NCBI RefSeq assembly: GCF_001634285.1
Contig: NZ_CP015438.1
Span: 791,501-855,500 of the forward strand
DNA from: Anoxybacillus amylolyticus
GTDB taxonomy: Bacteria; Bacillota; Bacilli; Bacillales; Anoxybacillaceae
Direction of reading: 5' to 3'
DNA: 64,000 bases
Shown: piece by piece, positions 25,968 through 34,946 of the stretch
How positions within the stretch are numbered: position 1 is the first letter of the stretch
Layout of the letters: each line of letters opens with the position of its first letter
The notes under the pieces: generated by a model
What the model was told of the DNA's origin: nothing
Database searches by the model: none
What the model saw: only the letters and a program-made list of their open reading frames with translations
Translations under genes and position numbers: made by a program

Positions 25968-26795
25968 ATGGTTAATCTCACGTTTATCCGTGAACTAATC
26001 CGACGGTTTCAAGAAGATGAAGTATCGCGGTTGTCAGCGGAGTTAGCGTACTTTTTCCTTCTTTCCCTCTTTCCGTTTTTAATTTTTTTATTGACGCTAC
26101 TAGCGTATTTGCCGATTCCGCACGAAGATGTGCTTACCATCGTCCGGCAGTATGCCCCGAAAGAAGCGATTGATCTCATTGAAACGAACATTCACTATGT
26201 GATGAATCATCAAAACGGCAAGCTACTGTCACTAGGGATTATTGGCGCGATATGGTCAGCTTCTAACGGGATTGACGCAATTGTTCGGGCACTAAATCGC
26301 GCATACGACGTGGAAGAAAGCCGGTCGTTTCTCGTCGCACGAGGGATGTCGATTGTACTGACATTTGGGATGATGCTTGTCATTGTCGTGGCGCTACTCC
26401 TTCCTGTGTTCGGCAAGGCAATCGGGCTTTTTTTATCTTCCGTGCTGGGGGTTTCTTCCGTTTTTCTAGCGCTTTGGGATACGTTGCGTTGGACAGTTAG
26501 TGCTCTTATTTTATTTATCGTATTTACGGCATTGTATTACTTTGCTCCAAATAAAGAGCTACATTGTAAAGAAGTGTACGTCGGTGCCCTTTTTGCGACG
26601 ATCGGTTGGATTGCGGCATCGCTTGCATTTTCTTATTACGTCGGAACGTTTACGAGTTATACGTCGATGTATGGAAGTCTCGGTGGAATTATCATTTTAC
26701 TCATCTGGTTTTATTTATCGGGCATGATTATCGTGCTTGGAGGGGAGTTAAATGCGATTTTTGCCTGCCGGCGCGAAGGACGAAAACGAGGATAA
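25968..26795 (+). CDS. yfkH: YihY/BrkB-family membrane protein (YfkH)
   Basis: A 275-residue integral membrane protein of the YihY (formerly RNase BN) family with about six helices. The family block SRLSAELAYFFLLSLFPFLIFL is near the N-terminus and YTSMYGSLGGIIILLIWFYLSG near the C-terminus. Its transport or structural role is not settled. A GTG at 25965 immediately precedes the ATG; the ATG fits AAAGGGGGAG better. It lies in the conserved yfkJ-yfkH arrangement. Confidence 0.88.
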   Translation: MVNLTFIRELIRRFQEDEVSRLSAELAYFFLLSLFPFLIFLLTLLAYLPIPHEDVLTIVRQYAPKEAIDLIETNIHYVMNHQNGKLLSLGIIGAIWSASNGIDAIVRALNRAYDVEESRSFLVARGMSIVLTFGMMLVIVVALLLPVFGKAIGLFLSSVLGVSSVFLALWDTLRWTVSALILFIVFTALYYFAPNKELHCKEVYVGALFATIGWIAASLAFSYYVGTFTSYTSMYGSLGGIIILLIWFYLSGMIIVLGGELNAIFACRREGRKRG

Positions 26796-26852
26796 ATGTG
26801 AGGAAACGGGGAGATATTAATCGGTGTAGCCGGTTAGAGGAGGGGTGTAAGG

Positions 26853-26957
26853 ATGACGAAAAAAACAAAAAAAGATGGCGGAACAAAGCAAAAAGGAAAG
26901 CATAAACCAACGCATAAAACAAGCGGTAGCGCGAACGGACAAAACGGATACCATTAA
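26853..26957 (+). CDS. Small lysine-rich hypothetical protein (34 aa)
   Basis: A short open frame encoding MTKKTKKDGGTKQKGKHKPT and 14 further residues (Lys/Gly/Thr/His rich, no hydrophobic core), with a good ribosome site AGAGGAGGGGTGTAAGG. A terminator hairpin begins right after the stop. The composition recalls very small spore-associated or nucleic-acid-binding proteins, but no family was recognised. Confidence 0.55.
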   Translation: MTKKTKKDGGTKQKGKHKPTHKTSGSANGQNGYH

Positions 26958-26958
26958 A

Positions 26959-26994
26959 AAAGAAAGGCTGTCGCCCCCGACAGCCTTTCATTCT
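26959..26994. terminator. Bidirectional terminator
   Basis: An 11-bp stem GAAAGGCTGTCG/CGACAGCCTTT with a CCCC loop. The better T tract (TTCTTTTTT) is on the minus strand, so it mainly ends the BH0509-like gene. Confidence 0.85.
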
Positions 26995-27134
26995 GCAATT
27001 TCTTCGTAATGGTAGTATGTTTGGTTGTAAATGTGCTCAATTTCTGCATCGGTCATGTACATAAGCTGCTCTCTAGCAATGCCTTTGACTTTCTCAATAA
27101 ACTCAATCATATTTTTCCGTTCCGCTCTACTCAT
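26988..27134 (-). CDS. BH0509-like small protein (48 aa)
   Basis: A 48-residue protein beginning MSRAERKNMIEFIEKVKG and ending YHYEEIAE, with GAGCGAGGAACG upstream of the ATG. It resembles, from memory, the small BH0509 family of Bacillaceae; its function is unknown. It is amphipathic and charged, with no signal peptide or membrane segment. Its stop lies within the terminator hairpin. Confidence 0.7.
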   Translation of the reverse strand: MSRAERKNMIEFIEKVKGIAREQLMYMTDAEIEHIYNQTYYHYEEIAE

Positions 27135-27253
27135 CGTTCCTCGCTCCTTTATTCTGTTTTAAAACAGGTTATTTATTTGTTATTTGTATTATATAACAGA
27201 ATAAAAAAATCGGTCAACACTTTTTTAAAAAAATAGGCAAAAAAAAATGGAGG

Positions 27254-28393
27254 TCACTTTGCAGCAACCTCGGTTCGTTTGGTATAAAACAGTGCGATGG
27301 AAACGAAGAAAAGAAGAGAACTAATGGTGAGAAAAAAGCTCCCGCGTTGCTCGTATTGAAGCATCCAGCCGATAAAAAACGGTCCACACATGCTGCCGAT
27401 GCTGTAAAGAATGCCGGAAAGTAAATTGCCCGCCGGCAATAGATGTTTCGGGAGCAAATCCGCCATATAGGTAATCCCGAGCGAGAAAAGGGAACCGACA
27501 AACATGCCAGCAACAAAAAAGCAAAAGAATAAAACGATTGAGTGAAGGAAAAATAGAGCACTAATAAAACTTGCAACTCCAATCCATAAAGAACCGACGA
27601 GGACACGTTTTCGCTCGAAACGATCGCTTAGCATGCCGAGCGGCAGTTGAAACAAAATGCTGCCGATGGAAAAGGCGGGCAACAAGGTCGCCACTTGTTG
27701 CACCGATAAATGTTCACGAAGCGCATAGACTGGAAAAATGCCGTGGATGGAGGCTTCTAAAAATCCGTAAGTAAATGGAAGCAACAGCGCTGTCCACGCA
27801 TATTTCCACGTTTCTGCAAAACGATGAGTTGCGCTTTTAGGTGCATCTTGTGCCGGTTCTGGGCGTTCGTTTTGTAACAAAAACACCATTGCCCAGCTAA
27901 CTACACTAAGCAAAGAAGAAACGAAAAACGGCAGTGCCTCATTTTTTTCAACCAACGATGCAATCATCGGTCCGATGGCAAATCCGATGCCAAAAGATAA
28001 CCCATAGAGCGACACGTTTCGCCCACGGCGATGCGGGAGGGAAAAATCGGTAATCCACGTTTGAACGGCAAAATGAAGCATATGGTCGCCGATTCCGATG
28101 ACAAAACGCAAGATAAACCAAAAGAAAAGCGACTTCCATAGTGGAAAAAGGGCGAGCGATAATAGTACAATAAAACCACCTAGTATAATCATGGGCTTGT
28201 ATCCATATTTTCTCATCGGTTTTTCCATAAACGGGGAAACGAGCAAAATGCCGATATACATTGCCGTCGCATGCACCCCATTGATGGAAGAAGAAACACC
28301 ATGGTTCTCTAATAAAATTGAAATTAGTGGAAGGAGCATCCCTTGCGATAACCCAGAAATGGCGACAACACTAACTAAAATAAAAAGTCGCAT
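27254..28393 (-). CDS. yfkF: Major facilitator superfamily transporter (YfkF-like)
   Basis: A 379-residue MFS transporter with twelve predicted helices in two six-helix halves. The cytoplasmic loop motif between helices 2 and 3 reads EKPMRKYGYKPMI, and GMLSDRFERKRVLVGS is its counterpart in the second half. The position next to the OsmC, cation-exchanger and yfkD genes matches yfkF of B. subtilis. The substrate is unknown; the single-subunit DHA-like form suggests drug or metabolite efflux. It is transcribed divergently from the OsmC gene. Confidence 0.85.
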   Translation of the reverse strand: MRLFILVSVVAISGLSQGMLLPLISILLENHGVSSSINGVHATAMYIGILLVSPFMEKPMRKYGYKPMIILGGFIVLLSLALFPLWKSLFFWFILRFVIGIGDHMLHFAVQTWITDFSLPHRRGRNVSLYGLSFGIGFAIGPMIASLVEKNEALPFFVSSLLSVVSWAMVFLLQNERPEPAQDAPKSATHRFAETWKYAWTALLLPFTYGFLEASIHGIFPVYALREHLSVQQVATLLPAFSIGSILFQLPLGMLSDRFERKRVLVGSLWIGVASFISALFFLHSIVLFFCFFVAGMFVGSLFSLGITYMADLLPKHLLPAGNLLSGILYSIGSMCGPFFIGWMLQYEQRGSFFLTISSLLFFVSIALFYTKRTEVAAK

Positions 28394-28479
28394 GACAAAT
28401 TCCCCCGTTTGTTAAAAGTGCACCGATTATCATCGTACATAGTTTGCGGGAGAAAGACAAGAAAAAAGGAGTGAGCGAT

Positions 28480-28884
28480 ATGGAATTCACGATGAAAGAA
28501 GTCGGCTTTCGGACAACGTTGGAATATGGAGAGTTGCACGTAGCTGGAGATGAAGCACACGGTTTCCGGCCGTATCAGTTGCTCGTTTCCTCGGTTGCGG
28601 CGTGCAGCGGTGGAGTGCTAAGAAAAATATTAGAAAAAAAGCGGCTTCATGTAAAAAATATGACGATTCATGCCAATGTAACGCGCAATGAGCGAGAGGC
28701 AAATCGCGTCGAAGCGATTCATCTTCATTTCGTGCTCGGGGGAGAAGGGCTAACGGAAGAAAAAGTAGCAAAATCGCTAGAAGTCGCGCGGAAAAATTGT
28801 CCGATTGTTCGGTCGGTCGAGGAATGCATTCGTATTACAGAAACATTTGAAATTAAAAAGGGGTCGGAGAATAACGATGAATAA
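28480..28884 (+). CDS. OsmC-family protein
   Basis: A 134-residue OsmC/Ohr-fold protein. The two cysteines typical of peroxide-reducing members are at SSVAACSGGVLRK and RKNCPIVRSVEEC. Such proteins reduce organic hydroperoxides or act in thiol stress, though the small YhfA-like branch is poorly characterised. The open frame begins at 28444; ATG 28480 has AAAAAAGGAGTGAG before it. Its stop overlaps the start of the cation-exchanger gene by 8 bases, so the two are co-transcribed. Confidence 0.85.
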   Translation: MEFTMKEVGFRTTLEYGELHVAGDEAHGFRPYQLLVSSVAACSGGVLRKILEKKRLHVKNMTIHANVTRNEREANRVEAIHLHFVLGGEGLTEEKVAKSLEVARKNCPIVRSVEECIRITETFEIKKGSENNDE

Positions 28885-29929
28885 AGTGTTTGCGCTGCTC
28901 GTTTTAGCTGGTGTTCCACTTTCTATCCTTGGAGGTCTTTTTCATTGGCCTTCCGTCGTCATGTTTGCGGTATATTGCGTGACGATCATTGCATTGGCAA
29001 GCTACATGGGGAGAGCAACGGAAAGTTTGGCGATCGTTGCTGGACCGCGCATTGGCGGGTTGTTAAATGCCACGTTTGGCAATGCAGTAGAGCTCATCAT
29101 TTCCGTCTTTGCGCTCAAAGCAGGACTTGTTGGAGTTGTCTTAGCCTCGCTAACCGGTTCAGTATTAGGAAACTTATTATTAGTTGCCGGACTGTCATTT
29201 TTCGTCGGCGGACTTAAATATAAGCGGCAAGAATTTAATGTCTATGACGCTCGCCATAACGCCGGATTGTTAACGTTTGCGATTTTAGTGGCGTTTGTCA
29301 TTCCCGAAGTGTTTTCTTTACATATGTCAGAGGGAGAAACGTTGTCGCTTAGTGTTGGCATCTCTGTTATTATGATTATTTTATATGTAGCTGCGCTTTA
29401 TTTTAAATTAGTGACGCACCGTGGGGTATACCAACATAAATCAGACGAAGTAGAAGAACATGAAGAACCGGAGTGGGGAAAAGGCAAAGCAATTGCCATT
29501 TTAGCGCTTGCGACGCTTGCCGTTGCGTATATTTCCGAAAAGCTCGTACATACGTTTGAAACGGTTGCCGAGTCGTTTGGTTGGAGCGAGCTGTTTATCG
29601 GGATTATTATCGTCGCTATCGTCGGCAACGCGGCAGAACACGCTTCTGCTATCATTATGGCATATAAAAACAAAATGAATGTGGCAGTGGAAATTGCCAT
29701 CGGTTCGACGCTACAAATCGCGATGTTTGTCGCCCCTGTCTTAGTGCTTATCTCGCTTTTCTTTCCGACAAGCATGCCGCTAGTGTTCTCTCTCCCAGAG
29801 TTAGTGGCGATGGCGACATCAGTGCTACTTATGATCGTTCTTTCCAACGATGGCGACACGAACTGGTTTGAAGGAGCGACATTGCTTGCGGCATATACGA
29901 TTATGGGAATTGGCTTTTATTTGCTGTAA
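28877..29929 (+). CDS. yfkE: Ca2+/H+ antiporter (CAX family, YfkE)
   Basis: A 350-residue exchanger with eleven predicted helices. The two inverted alpha-repeats carry the cation-site motifs FGNAVELIISVFAL (about residue 65) and VGNAAEHASAIIMA (about 255). B. subtilis YfkE exports calcium in exchange for protons. An acidic loop (DEVEEHEEPEW) separates the halves. ATG 28877 overlaps the OsmC stop and has GGGTCGGAG upstream; a longer frame from 28805 lies wholly inside the OsmC gene and is rejected. Confidence 0.93.
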   Translation: MNKVFALLVLAGVPLSILGGLFHWPSVVMFAVYCVTIIALASYMGRATESLAIVAGPRIGGLLNATFGNAVELIISVFALKAGLVGVVLASLTGSVLGNLLLVAGLSFFVGGLKYKRQEFNVYDARHNAGLLTFAILVAFVIPEVFSLHMSEGETLSLSVGISVIMIILYVAALYFKLVTHRGVYQHKSDEVEEHEEPEWGKGKAIAILALATLAVAYISEKLVHTFETVAESFGWSELFIGIIIVAIVGNAAEHASAIIMAYKNKMNVAVEIAIGSTLQIAMFVAPVLVLISLFFPTSMPLVFSLPELVAMATSVLLMIVLSNDGDTNWFEGATLLAAYTIMGIGFYLL

Positions 29930-29936
29930 AAAAAAG

Positions 29937-29966
29937 AGGACTCTGTCAGACGGCAGAGTCCTTTTC
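29937..29966 (+). terminator. Terminator after yfkE
   Basis: A 9-bp stem AGGACTCTG/CAGAGTCCT with an 8-base loop and TTTTCC. Confidence 0.8.
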
Positions 29967-30125
29967 CTATAAAAAATAGGAGGAAAAACAGCACATGTGT
30001 ACATAGTATAACATGTTATTAGAAAATTTTAAATATTAAAATAAAAAGTCTTTTGTATTTTTGATGGATAAATGCGCTTTTTTTGAAAAAAATAACGAAG
30101 AGAGCAATAGAAAGGGGTAGATGCA

Positions 30126-30890
30126 ATGAGAAAATGGATGCTTTCTTGTGCGATAAGTTTGTTAGTTGCTTATTCACCAGCGCTAGCTATCGCAGCAACG
30201 CCTGTTGATATTTCAAAAGAAAACACGTATCCAAATCCGACACAAGATTTGCCATACTTGCAGCCGAGCCCGTTTGCCAAACAACTAATTGAAACGGCGA
30301 ACGTCAAAATTGAAAATCCTGAACTTATTCGATTGTTAAACGAGTCATCGGTATCTAGCACCCCGTTTGCGTTCGGCTATCGGGCGACAATTTATTTAGG
30401 ACAGTGGCCATTGAACTATCAGTCGCTAGAAACGTCGACGAATTGGGAATACCAAAAAGTGAATACGAATTTTTTAGACAACCGCGGCGGCAATACTGCA
30501 CAAAAGCTGTACTATAAACAAGAAATGCAAAAGCATATCCGGGGCGGGTTAACAGCGCCAGTGCCGAATGAGGAAGCAGTGAAAAAAATGATGCTCCTTA
30601 CGGCGATGAAAAAAACGAATTTGCCGCTATCATTTAGCACAGTCATCGGCATCGGCACGAAAAAAGACCAGCCATACCAAGTGCCGGTGAAAAAACTTGG
30701 CTATTTGTATGCGTTTAGTCCAGCGGTCAATGAAAAAGGAAAAGTAACGTATGGAGAAGTGTACATCGTACTAAAAGGGAATAAAAAGAAAATTGTCGTC
30801 AAAAATGTGATGACGCAAGGCGTCGGCGCATGGATTCCGGTGCAAGACCGGCTGTCGTTTTTGTATATTGTAAGCGACCAGCCAAGATAA
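30126..30890 (+). CDS. yfkD: YfkD-family exported protein
   Basis: A 254-residue protein with a signal peptide (MRKWMLSCAISLLVAYSP, cleavage near AIAA at residue 24) and a single domain of the YfkD family. It has no recognised catalytic motif and its function is unknown. A GGGGTAG ribosome site precedes the ATG, and about 160 bp of AT-rich sequence lies upstream; no promoter was assigned. It ends at a terminator shared with the convergent yfkAB gene. Confidence 0.85.
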   Translation: MRKWMLSCAISLLVAYSPALAIAATPVDISKENTYPNPTQDLPYLQPSPFAKQLIETANVKIENPELIRLLNESSVSSTPFAFGYRATIYLGQWPLNYQSLETSTNWEYQKVNTNFLDNRGGNTAQKLYYKQEMQKHIRGGLTAPVPNEEAVKKMMLLTAMKKTNLPLSFSTVIGIGTKKDQPYQVPVKKLGYLYAFSPAVNEKGKVTYGEVYIVLKGNKKKIVVKNVMTQGVGAWIPVQDRLSFLYIVSDQPR

Positions 30891-30921
30891 AACGTCAAGG
30901 AAAGCTGCCTTGACGTTTATT
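30890..30921. terminator. Bidirectional terminator between yfkD and yfkAB
   Basis: A perfect 11-bp stem AAACGTCAAGG/CCTTGACGTTT with a 7-base loop, overlapping both gene ends. Confidence 0.85.
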
Positions 30922-32041
30922 TCGTGAGAAGTGCTTTTCGTTTGGTAAAATCAACGGTTGGATAATAAATGTTTTTGACGAGCACGTTCGGTCCTAGACA
31001 TTGTACCGATGGACAGTGGCAATTTAATTGTTTGGCGAGGGGCGAACGCATCCATTTTTCGTATGCTTCTAGCAACGTATCACGCTGGATGTTGCCGAGC
31101 GATGGTTCGTCGCCAAAATCAGTGACAATGATTTCCCCTGTGAAAATGTTGACGTTTAGTCGTGAACGCCCATCGGGGTCGTTGCGCACGGTGACATTTT
31201 TGCTCGTGTATAGCCGTTTGAGTAAGGCAAGGTCTTCTTCGTTGGGGCTGCACGGATAAAACGGAAGCGTACCAAACAACATCCAAACGTTTTCATCGCG
31301 AACGTCTAGCAAATGATGAATCGCCTCTCGAAGTTCGGCAAGGCTGACCGTTTCAAGCGCGCTTGCAAAATCGCTCGCATACATCGGATGCACTTCATGT
31401 CGCTTACAGTGCATTTCTTCGACAATTTGGCGATGAATCGTTTCTAAATGCGGCAATGTCCGCTTATTAATCATCGTTTCTGCGGAAACAAACACCCCCA
31501 TTTTTGAAAGTGCTTTTGCGTTTTCGAGCATCCGAAAAAAATACGCTTCCCGTTGTTTTCGGCTCGGTTTTTTCTCCATCATCTTAAAGCCGCCTTCGAC
31601 GAAATCGTCGATTGTGCCCCAGTTATGCGAAATGTGTAAGACGTCTAAGTAAGGGATAATTTTTTCATATCGTTCCAAATCGAGCGTTAAGTTGGAATTA
31701 ATTTGGGTGCGTACGCCGCGTTCATGCGCGTATTTTAATAACGGCACAACATATTGTTCGACAGATTTTAGCGAAAGCATCGGCTCGCCGCCAGTAATGC
31801 TTAATGAGCGCAACTGCGGAATTTCATCAAGCCGCCGAATTAAAAGGTCTACAGGCAACGCCTCTGGGTCTTTCGTCTGCAACGTATAGCCGACGGCGCA
31901 GTGTTCACAACGCATATTACAAAGCGTCGTCGTCGTAAATTCGATATTGGTTAGCTGCATATTTCCATATTGCTTTACATCCATATATGCTTCCCACGGA
32001 TCAAACGATGGCGTAATCGGTTTTAATGTCATCTCAGTCAT
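30917..32041 (-). CDS. yfkAB: Radical SAM protein YfkAB
   Basis: A 374-residue radical SAM enzyme. The cluster motif is TLCNMRCEHCAVG (CxxxCxxC) near residue 40, followed by ITGGEPML, the usual SAM-contact GGE. The C-terminal end has NCHCPSVQCLGPN, matching the CxCxxxxC motif by which this family is named. The reaction is unknown. ATG 32041 follows AAGGAGACGCGT; the frame extends to 32080 without a ribosome site. It is alone on the minus strand. Confidence 0.88.
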   Translation of the reverse strand: MTEMTLKPITPSFDPWEAYMDVKQYGNMQLTNIEFTTTTLCNMRCEHCAVGYTLQTKDPEALPVDLLIRRLDEIPQLRSLSITGGEPMLSLKSVEQYVVPLLKYAHERGVRTQINSNLTLDLERYEKIIPYLDVLHISHNWGTIDDFVEGGFKMMEKKPSRKQREAYFFRMLENAKALSKMGVFVSAETMINKRTLPHLETIHRQIVEEMHCKRHEVHPMYASDFASALETVSLAELREAIHHLLDVRDENVWMLFGTLPFYPCSPNEEDLALLKRLYTSKNVTVRNDPDGRSRLNVNIFTGEIIVTDFGDEPSLGNIQRDTLLEAYEKWMRSPLAKQLNCHCPSVQCLGPNVLVKNIYYPTVDFTKRKALLTK

Positions 32042-32141
32042 ACGCGTCTCCTTCATTATCGAAAATTTAACCATGTCCATTATAGTCCATTGTCATTTTT
32101 TCAACAATCGGGTACGATGGAAAGGAAGGGAGAGAAAAGAC

Positions 32142-32324
32142 TTGGGTAACGCAGTACATGAAAAAGATCTACAACTAAAATATTTAAAAGAGCGGTTAAA
32201 TATGCTGTTGCATATGCTTGATTCTCTTGATCCGGAATCGGCTGACGTCGAAGACATTGACCGTCTCATTGAGGTCATCGATTCGCTTGAGATGAAGTAC
32301 GAGCAATTTAAGAAAACGTGGTGA
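32142..32324 (+). CDS. SE1561-family small protein
   Basis: A 60-residue helical protein: LGNAVHEKDLQLKYLKERLN at the start and a SADVEDIDRLIEVIDSLEMK segment near the end, the pattern of the SE1561 family. Its function is unknown. A TTG start at 32142, behind GGGAGAG, fits the family length; the open frame extends far upstream but through the divergent promoter region. It is followed by a terminator and then fumA. Confidence 0.7.
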   Translation: MGNAVHEKDLQLKYLKERLNMLLHMLDSLDPESADVEDIDRLIEVIDSLEMKYEQFKKTW

Positions 32325-32357
32325 AAAGCTGGAGCATCCAGCTTTTTTCTTTTTTTG
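32324..32357 (+). terminator. Terminator after the SE1561-family gene
   Basis: The stem AAAAGCTGG/CCAGCTTTT with loop AGCAT is followed by a long T-rich tract. Confidence 0.88.
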
Positions 32358-32438
32358 GACACCATCCGTTTTCATTGATTGGCAAAAAGCAGTATAATAA
32401 AGGGGAAGATGATGGACAAAGGGGAAGGGGCGTTACGC

Positions 32439-33977
32439 ATGGAAAAATTCCAAGAAAGTATGTACCAGCTTATTGTTGAAACATCCACCAAATTGCCGAA
32501 AGATGTGCGGCGGGCGATTGCGAAAGCAAAGTTGCGCGAAAACGCAGGCACAAGAGCAGCGATGGCATTAACGACGATTGCCGAGAACATTCAAATGGCA
32601 GACGAAAATGTTTCGCCGATTTGCCAAGATACGGGAATGCCAACGTTTAAAATTAAAGTCCCAGTTGGTGTGAACCAACTGAAAATGAAAGAGGCGATCC
32701 ATCGAGCGATCGCCCAGGCGACGAAAGACGGCAAACTTCGTCCAAACTCGGTAGACTCGCTTACTGGTGAAAATAGCGAAAACAATTTAGGTGATGGGGT
32801 ACCAGTCATTAAGTTTGAACAATGGGAGAAAGATTATATTGATGTTCGCTTAATTTTAAAAGGTGGCGGCTGTGAAAATAAAAATATTCAATACAGCCTC
32901 CCGTGTGAGTTAGAAGGACTTGGTCGTGCCGGTCGAGATTTGGACGGGATTCGCAAATGCATTTTGCACGCCGTCTTTCAAGCACAAGGGCAAGGATGTA
33001 GTGCAGGCTTTATTGGCGTCGGCATCGGCGGTGACCGCTCCTCTGGCTATGAATTGGCGAAAGAACAACTGTTCCGTTCGGTCGATGACGTGAACCCGAA
33101 CGAAGAGCTTCGCAAGCTCGAAGACTATATTATGGAAAACGCTAACAAGCTTGGCATTGGAACGATGGGCTTTGGCGGAGAAACGACACTTTTAGGCTGT
33201 AAAATTGGTGTCATGCACCGCCTGCCAGCGAGCTTTTTCGTTTCTGTTGCCTACAACTGCTGGGCATTCCGTCGGCTAGGAGTAAAAGTGAACCCAGAAA
33301 CAGGAGAAATTCAAGAATGGCTTTACCAAGAGGGAGAAAACATCGATTTTGCAAAAGAGCTAGAAAAATCAGCGCAGTCCGTTCCGGCAGAAGGGCGCGA
33401 AATCGTTCTAGAAGCACCGCTAACGGAAGAACAAGTGCGGAAATTGAAAGTCGGCGATGTTGTCCGCATTAATGGTATGATGTATACAGGTCGCGACGCG
33501 ATTCATAAACATTTAATGGATCATGACGCACCGATTGACTTAAATGGACAAATCATTTATCACTGTGGACCGGTTATGTTAAAAGACGGAAACGGCAACT
33601 GGCATGTCAAAGCAGCCGGGCCAACGACAAGCATTCGCGAGGAGCCTTACCAAGGCGAGATTATGAAAAAATTCGGCATTCGTGCGGTGATTGGTAAAGG
33701 CGGCATGGGCGCAAAAACGCTTGCGGCACTAAAAGAGCATGGTGGCGTGTACTTAAACGCGATCGGTGGTGCTGCGCAATATTATGCCGATTGCATTAAA
33801 TCGGTCGAAGGCGTCGACTTTTTAGAGTTTGGCATTCCAGAAGCGATGTGGCATTTGCGTGTCGAAAACTTTACAGCCGTTGTGACGATGGACTCGCATG
33901 GCAACAGCCTTCACGAAGATGTGGAGAAATCATCGCTAGAAAAATTGGCGCAATTTAAAGAGCCGGTATTTAAGTAA
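32439..33977 (+). CDS. fumA: Class I fumarate hydratase
   Basis: A 512-residue iron-sulfur fumarase that interconverts fumarate and malate. The N-terminal domain supplies the cluster cysteines (ISPICQDTG-like VSPICQDTGMPTF, GGCENKNIQY, QGCSAGFIG) and the C-terminal domain has IYHCGPVM and ATTSI-type substrate loops (AGPTTSIREEPY). The labile 4Fe-4S class differs from the class II enzyme (FumC/CitG) of B. subtilis. ATG 32439 is preferred over 32379 because of GGGGAAGGGGCG upstream and family length. It has its own terminator. Confidence 0.93.
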   Translation: MEKFQESMYQLIVETSTKLPKDVRRAIAKAKLRENAGTRAAMALTTIAENIQMADENVSPICQDTGMPTFKIKVPVGVNQLKMKEAIHRAIAQATKDGKLRPNSVDSLTGENSENNLGDGVPVIKFEQWEKDYIDVRLILKGGGCENKNIQYSLPCELEGLGRAGRDLDGIRKCILHAVFQAQGQGCSAGFIGVGIGGDRSSGYELAKEQLFRSVDDVNPNEELRKLEDYIMENANKLGIGTMGFGGETTLLGCKIGVMHRLPASFFVSVAYNCWAFRRLGVKVNPETGEIQEWLYQEGENIDFAKELEKSAQSVPAEGREIVLEAPLTEEQVRKLKVGDVVRINGMMYTGRDAIHKHLMDHDAPIDLNGQIIYHCGPVMLKDGNGNWHVKAAGPTTSIREEPYQGEIMKKFGIRAVIGKGGMGAKTLAALKEHGGVYLNAIGGAAQYYADCIKSVEGVDFLEFGIPEAMWHLRVENFTAVVTMDSHGNSLHEDVEKSSLEKLAQFKEPVFK

Positions 33978-33983
33978 TAGCTG

Positions 33984-34015
33984 AACCCCGCAAACGGAGC
34001 TTTGCGGGGTTTTTT
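33984..34015 (+). terminator. Terminator after fumA
   Basis: A perfect 11-bp stem AACCCCGCAAA/TTTGCGGGGTT and six T residues. Confidence 0.92.
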
Positions 34016-34088
34016 GTTAAAATTTGTCGGGAGTAAAATGGTGGAAATGGAAAACCCTATACGTAGTAGCTTTTTCAGAAGGGGGATT

Positions 34089-34889
34089 ATGGTGAACGGT
34101 TATATGTTCTTATTGTTAGCGATTGTCGTTTCGTTTGCTCCGTCGTCTGTGTATGCGCTGTCGAATGAAGCGATTCATTGGGGGTTTTCCAAAAGTAAAA
34201 ACCACGAACCGCCTTCTGCCGGGAAAGAGCGGGATGCGCTGCTTGCGAAATATGACGCGTTTTATTTAGGAAACTCGCGCGAAAAGGCGATTTATTTAAC
34301 ATTTGATAACGGCTATGAAAACGGCTATACGGAACAAATTTTAAACGTGTTAAAAGAAAAGCATGTGCCCGCCACCTTTTTTGTCACCGGCCATTATTTA
34401 GAAACGGCGCCTGAGTTAGTGAAGCGAATGGCGAACGAAGGGCACATTATCGGCAACCACTCTTGGTACCATCCAGACTTGACAACGGTAAGCGATGAGC
34501 GGTTGCACGCAGAACTTGAGGCAGTGCGGAAAAAAACGGAGGAGTTAACTGGGCAAAAAGGGATGATGTACCTTCGACCGCCAAGAGGCATTTTTAGCGA
34601 ACGGACGCTTGCCATCGCTCGTGAGCTCGGCTATTACCACGTCTTTTGGTCGCTGGCGTTTGTCGATTGGCACGTTCATGATCAAAAAGGATGGTCATAC
34701 GCTTACAACAACGTCATGAAACAAATTCATCCCGGTGCCATTATATTGTTGCATACAGTGTCTAAAGACAATGCCGATGCGCTCGCAAAAGTGATTGACG
34801 ATTTGCGAAAACAAGGATATACATTTAAGCGTCTAGACGATGTGATGATCGAAAAAGTGGGACTTTCCCCGTTGCTATTTGCCCTTTGA
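34089..34889 (+). CDS. pdaA: Polysaccharide deacetylase PdaA (spore cortex)
   Basis: A 266-residue exported NodB-type deacetylase. A signal peptide (about residues 1-22, ending SSVYA) precedes the domain, whose motifs are YLTFDNGYENGY (catalytic Asp with the metal Asp changed to Asn, as usual for PdaA), GNHSWYHPDL (HxxxxH) and LRPPRGIF. In B. subtilis PdaA makes the muramic-delta-lactam of spore cortex needed for germination. ATG 34089 has AGAAGGGGGA before it. It is followed by a terminator overlapping its stop. Confidence 0.9.
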   Translation: MVNGYMFLLLAIVVSFAPSSVYALSNEAIHWGFSKSKNHEPPSAGKERDALLAKYDAFYLGNSREKAIYLTFDNGYENGYTEQILNVLKEKHVPATFFVTGHYLETAPELVKRMANEGHIIGNHSWYHPDLTTVSDERLHAELEAVRKKTEELTGQKGMMYLRPPRGIFSERTLAIARELGYYHVFWSLAFVDWHVHDQKGWSYAYNNVMKQIHPGAIILLHTVSKDNADALAKVIDDLRKQGYTFKRLDDVMIEKVGLSPLLFAL

Positions 34890-34912
34890 GCTTGGTTCAA
34901 AGGGCTTTATTT
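34881..34912 (+). terminator. Terminator overlapping the pdaA stop
   Basis: The stem GCCCTTTGA/TCAAAGGGC with a short loop and TTTATTTCG. Confidence 0.8.
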
Positions 34913-34946
34913 CGTTATAATAGGAAGAAAAAAGGTAGGAATCGAG

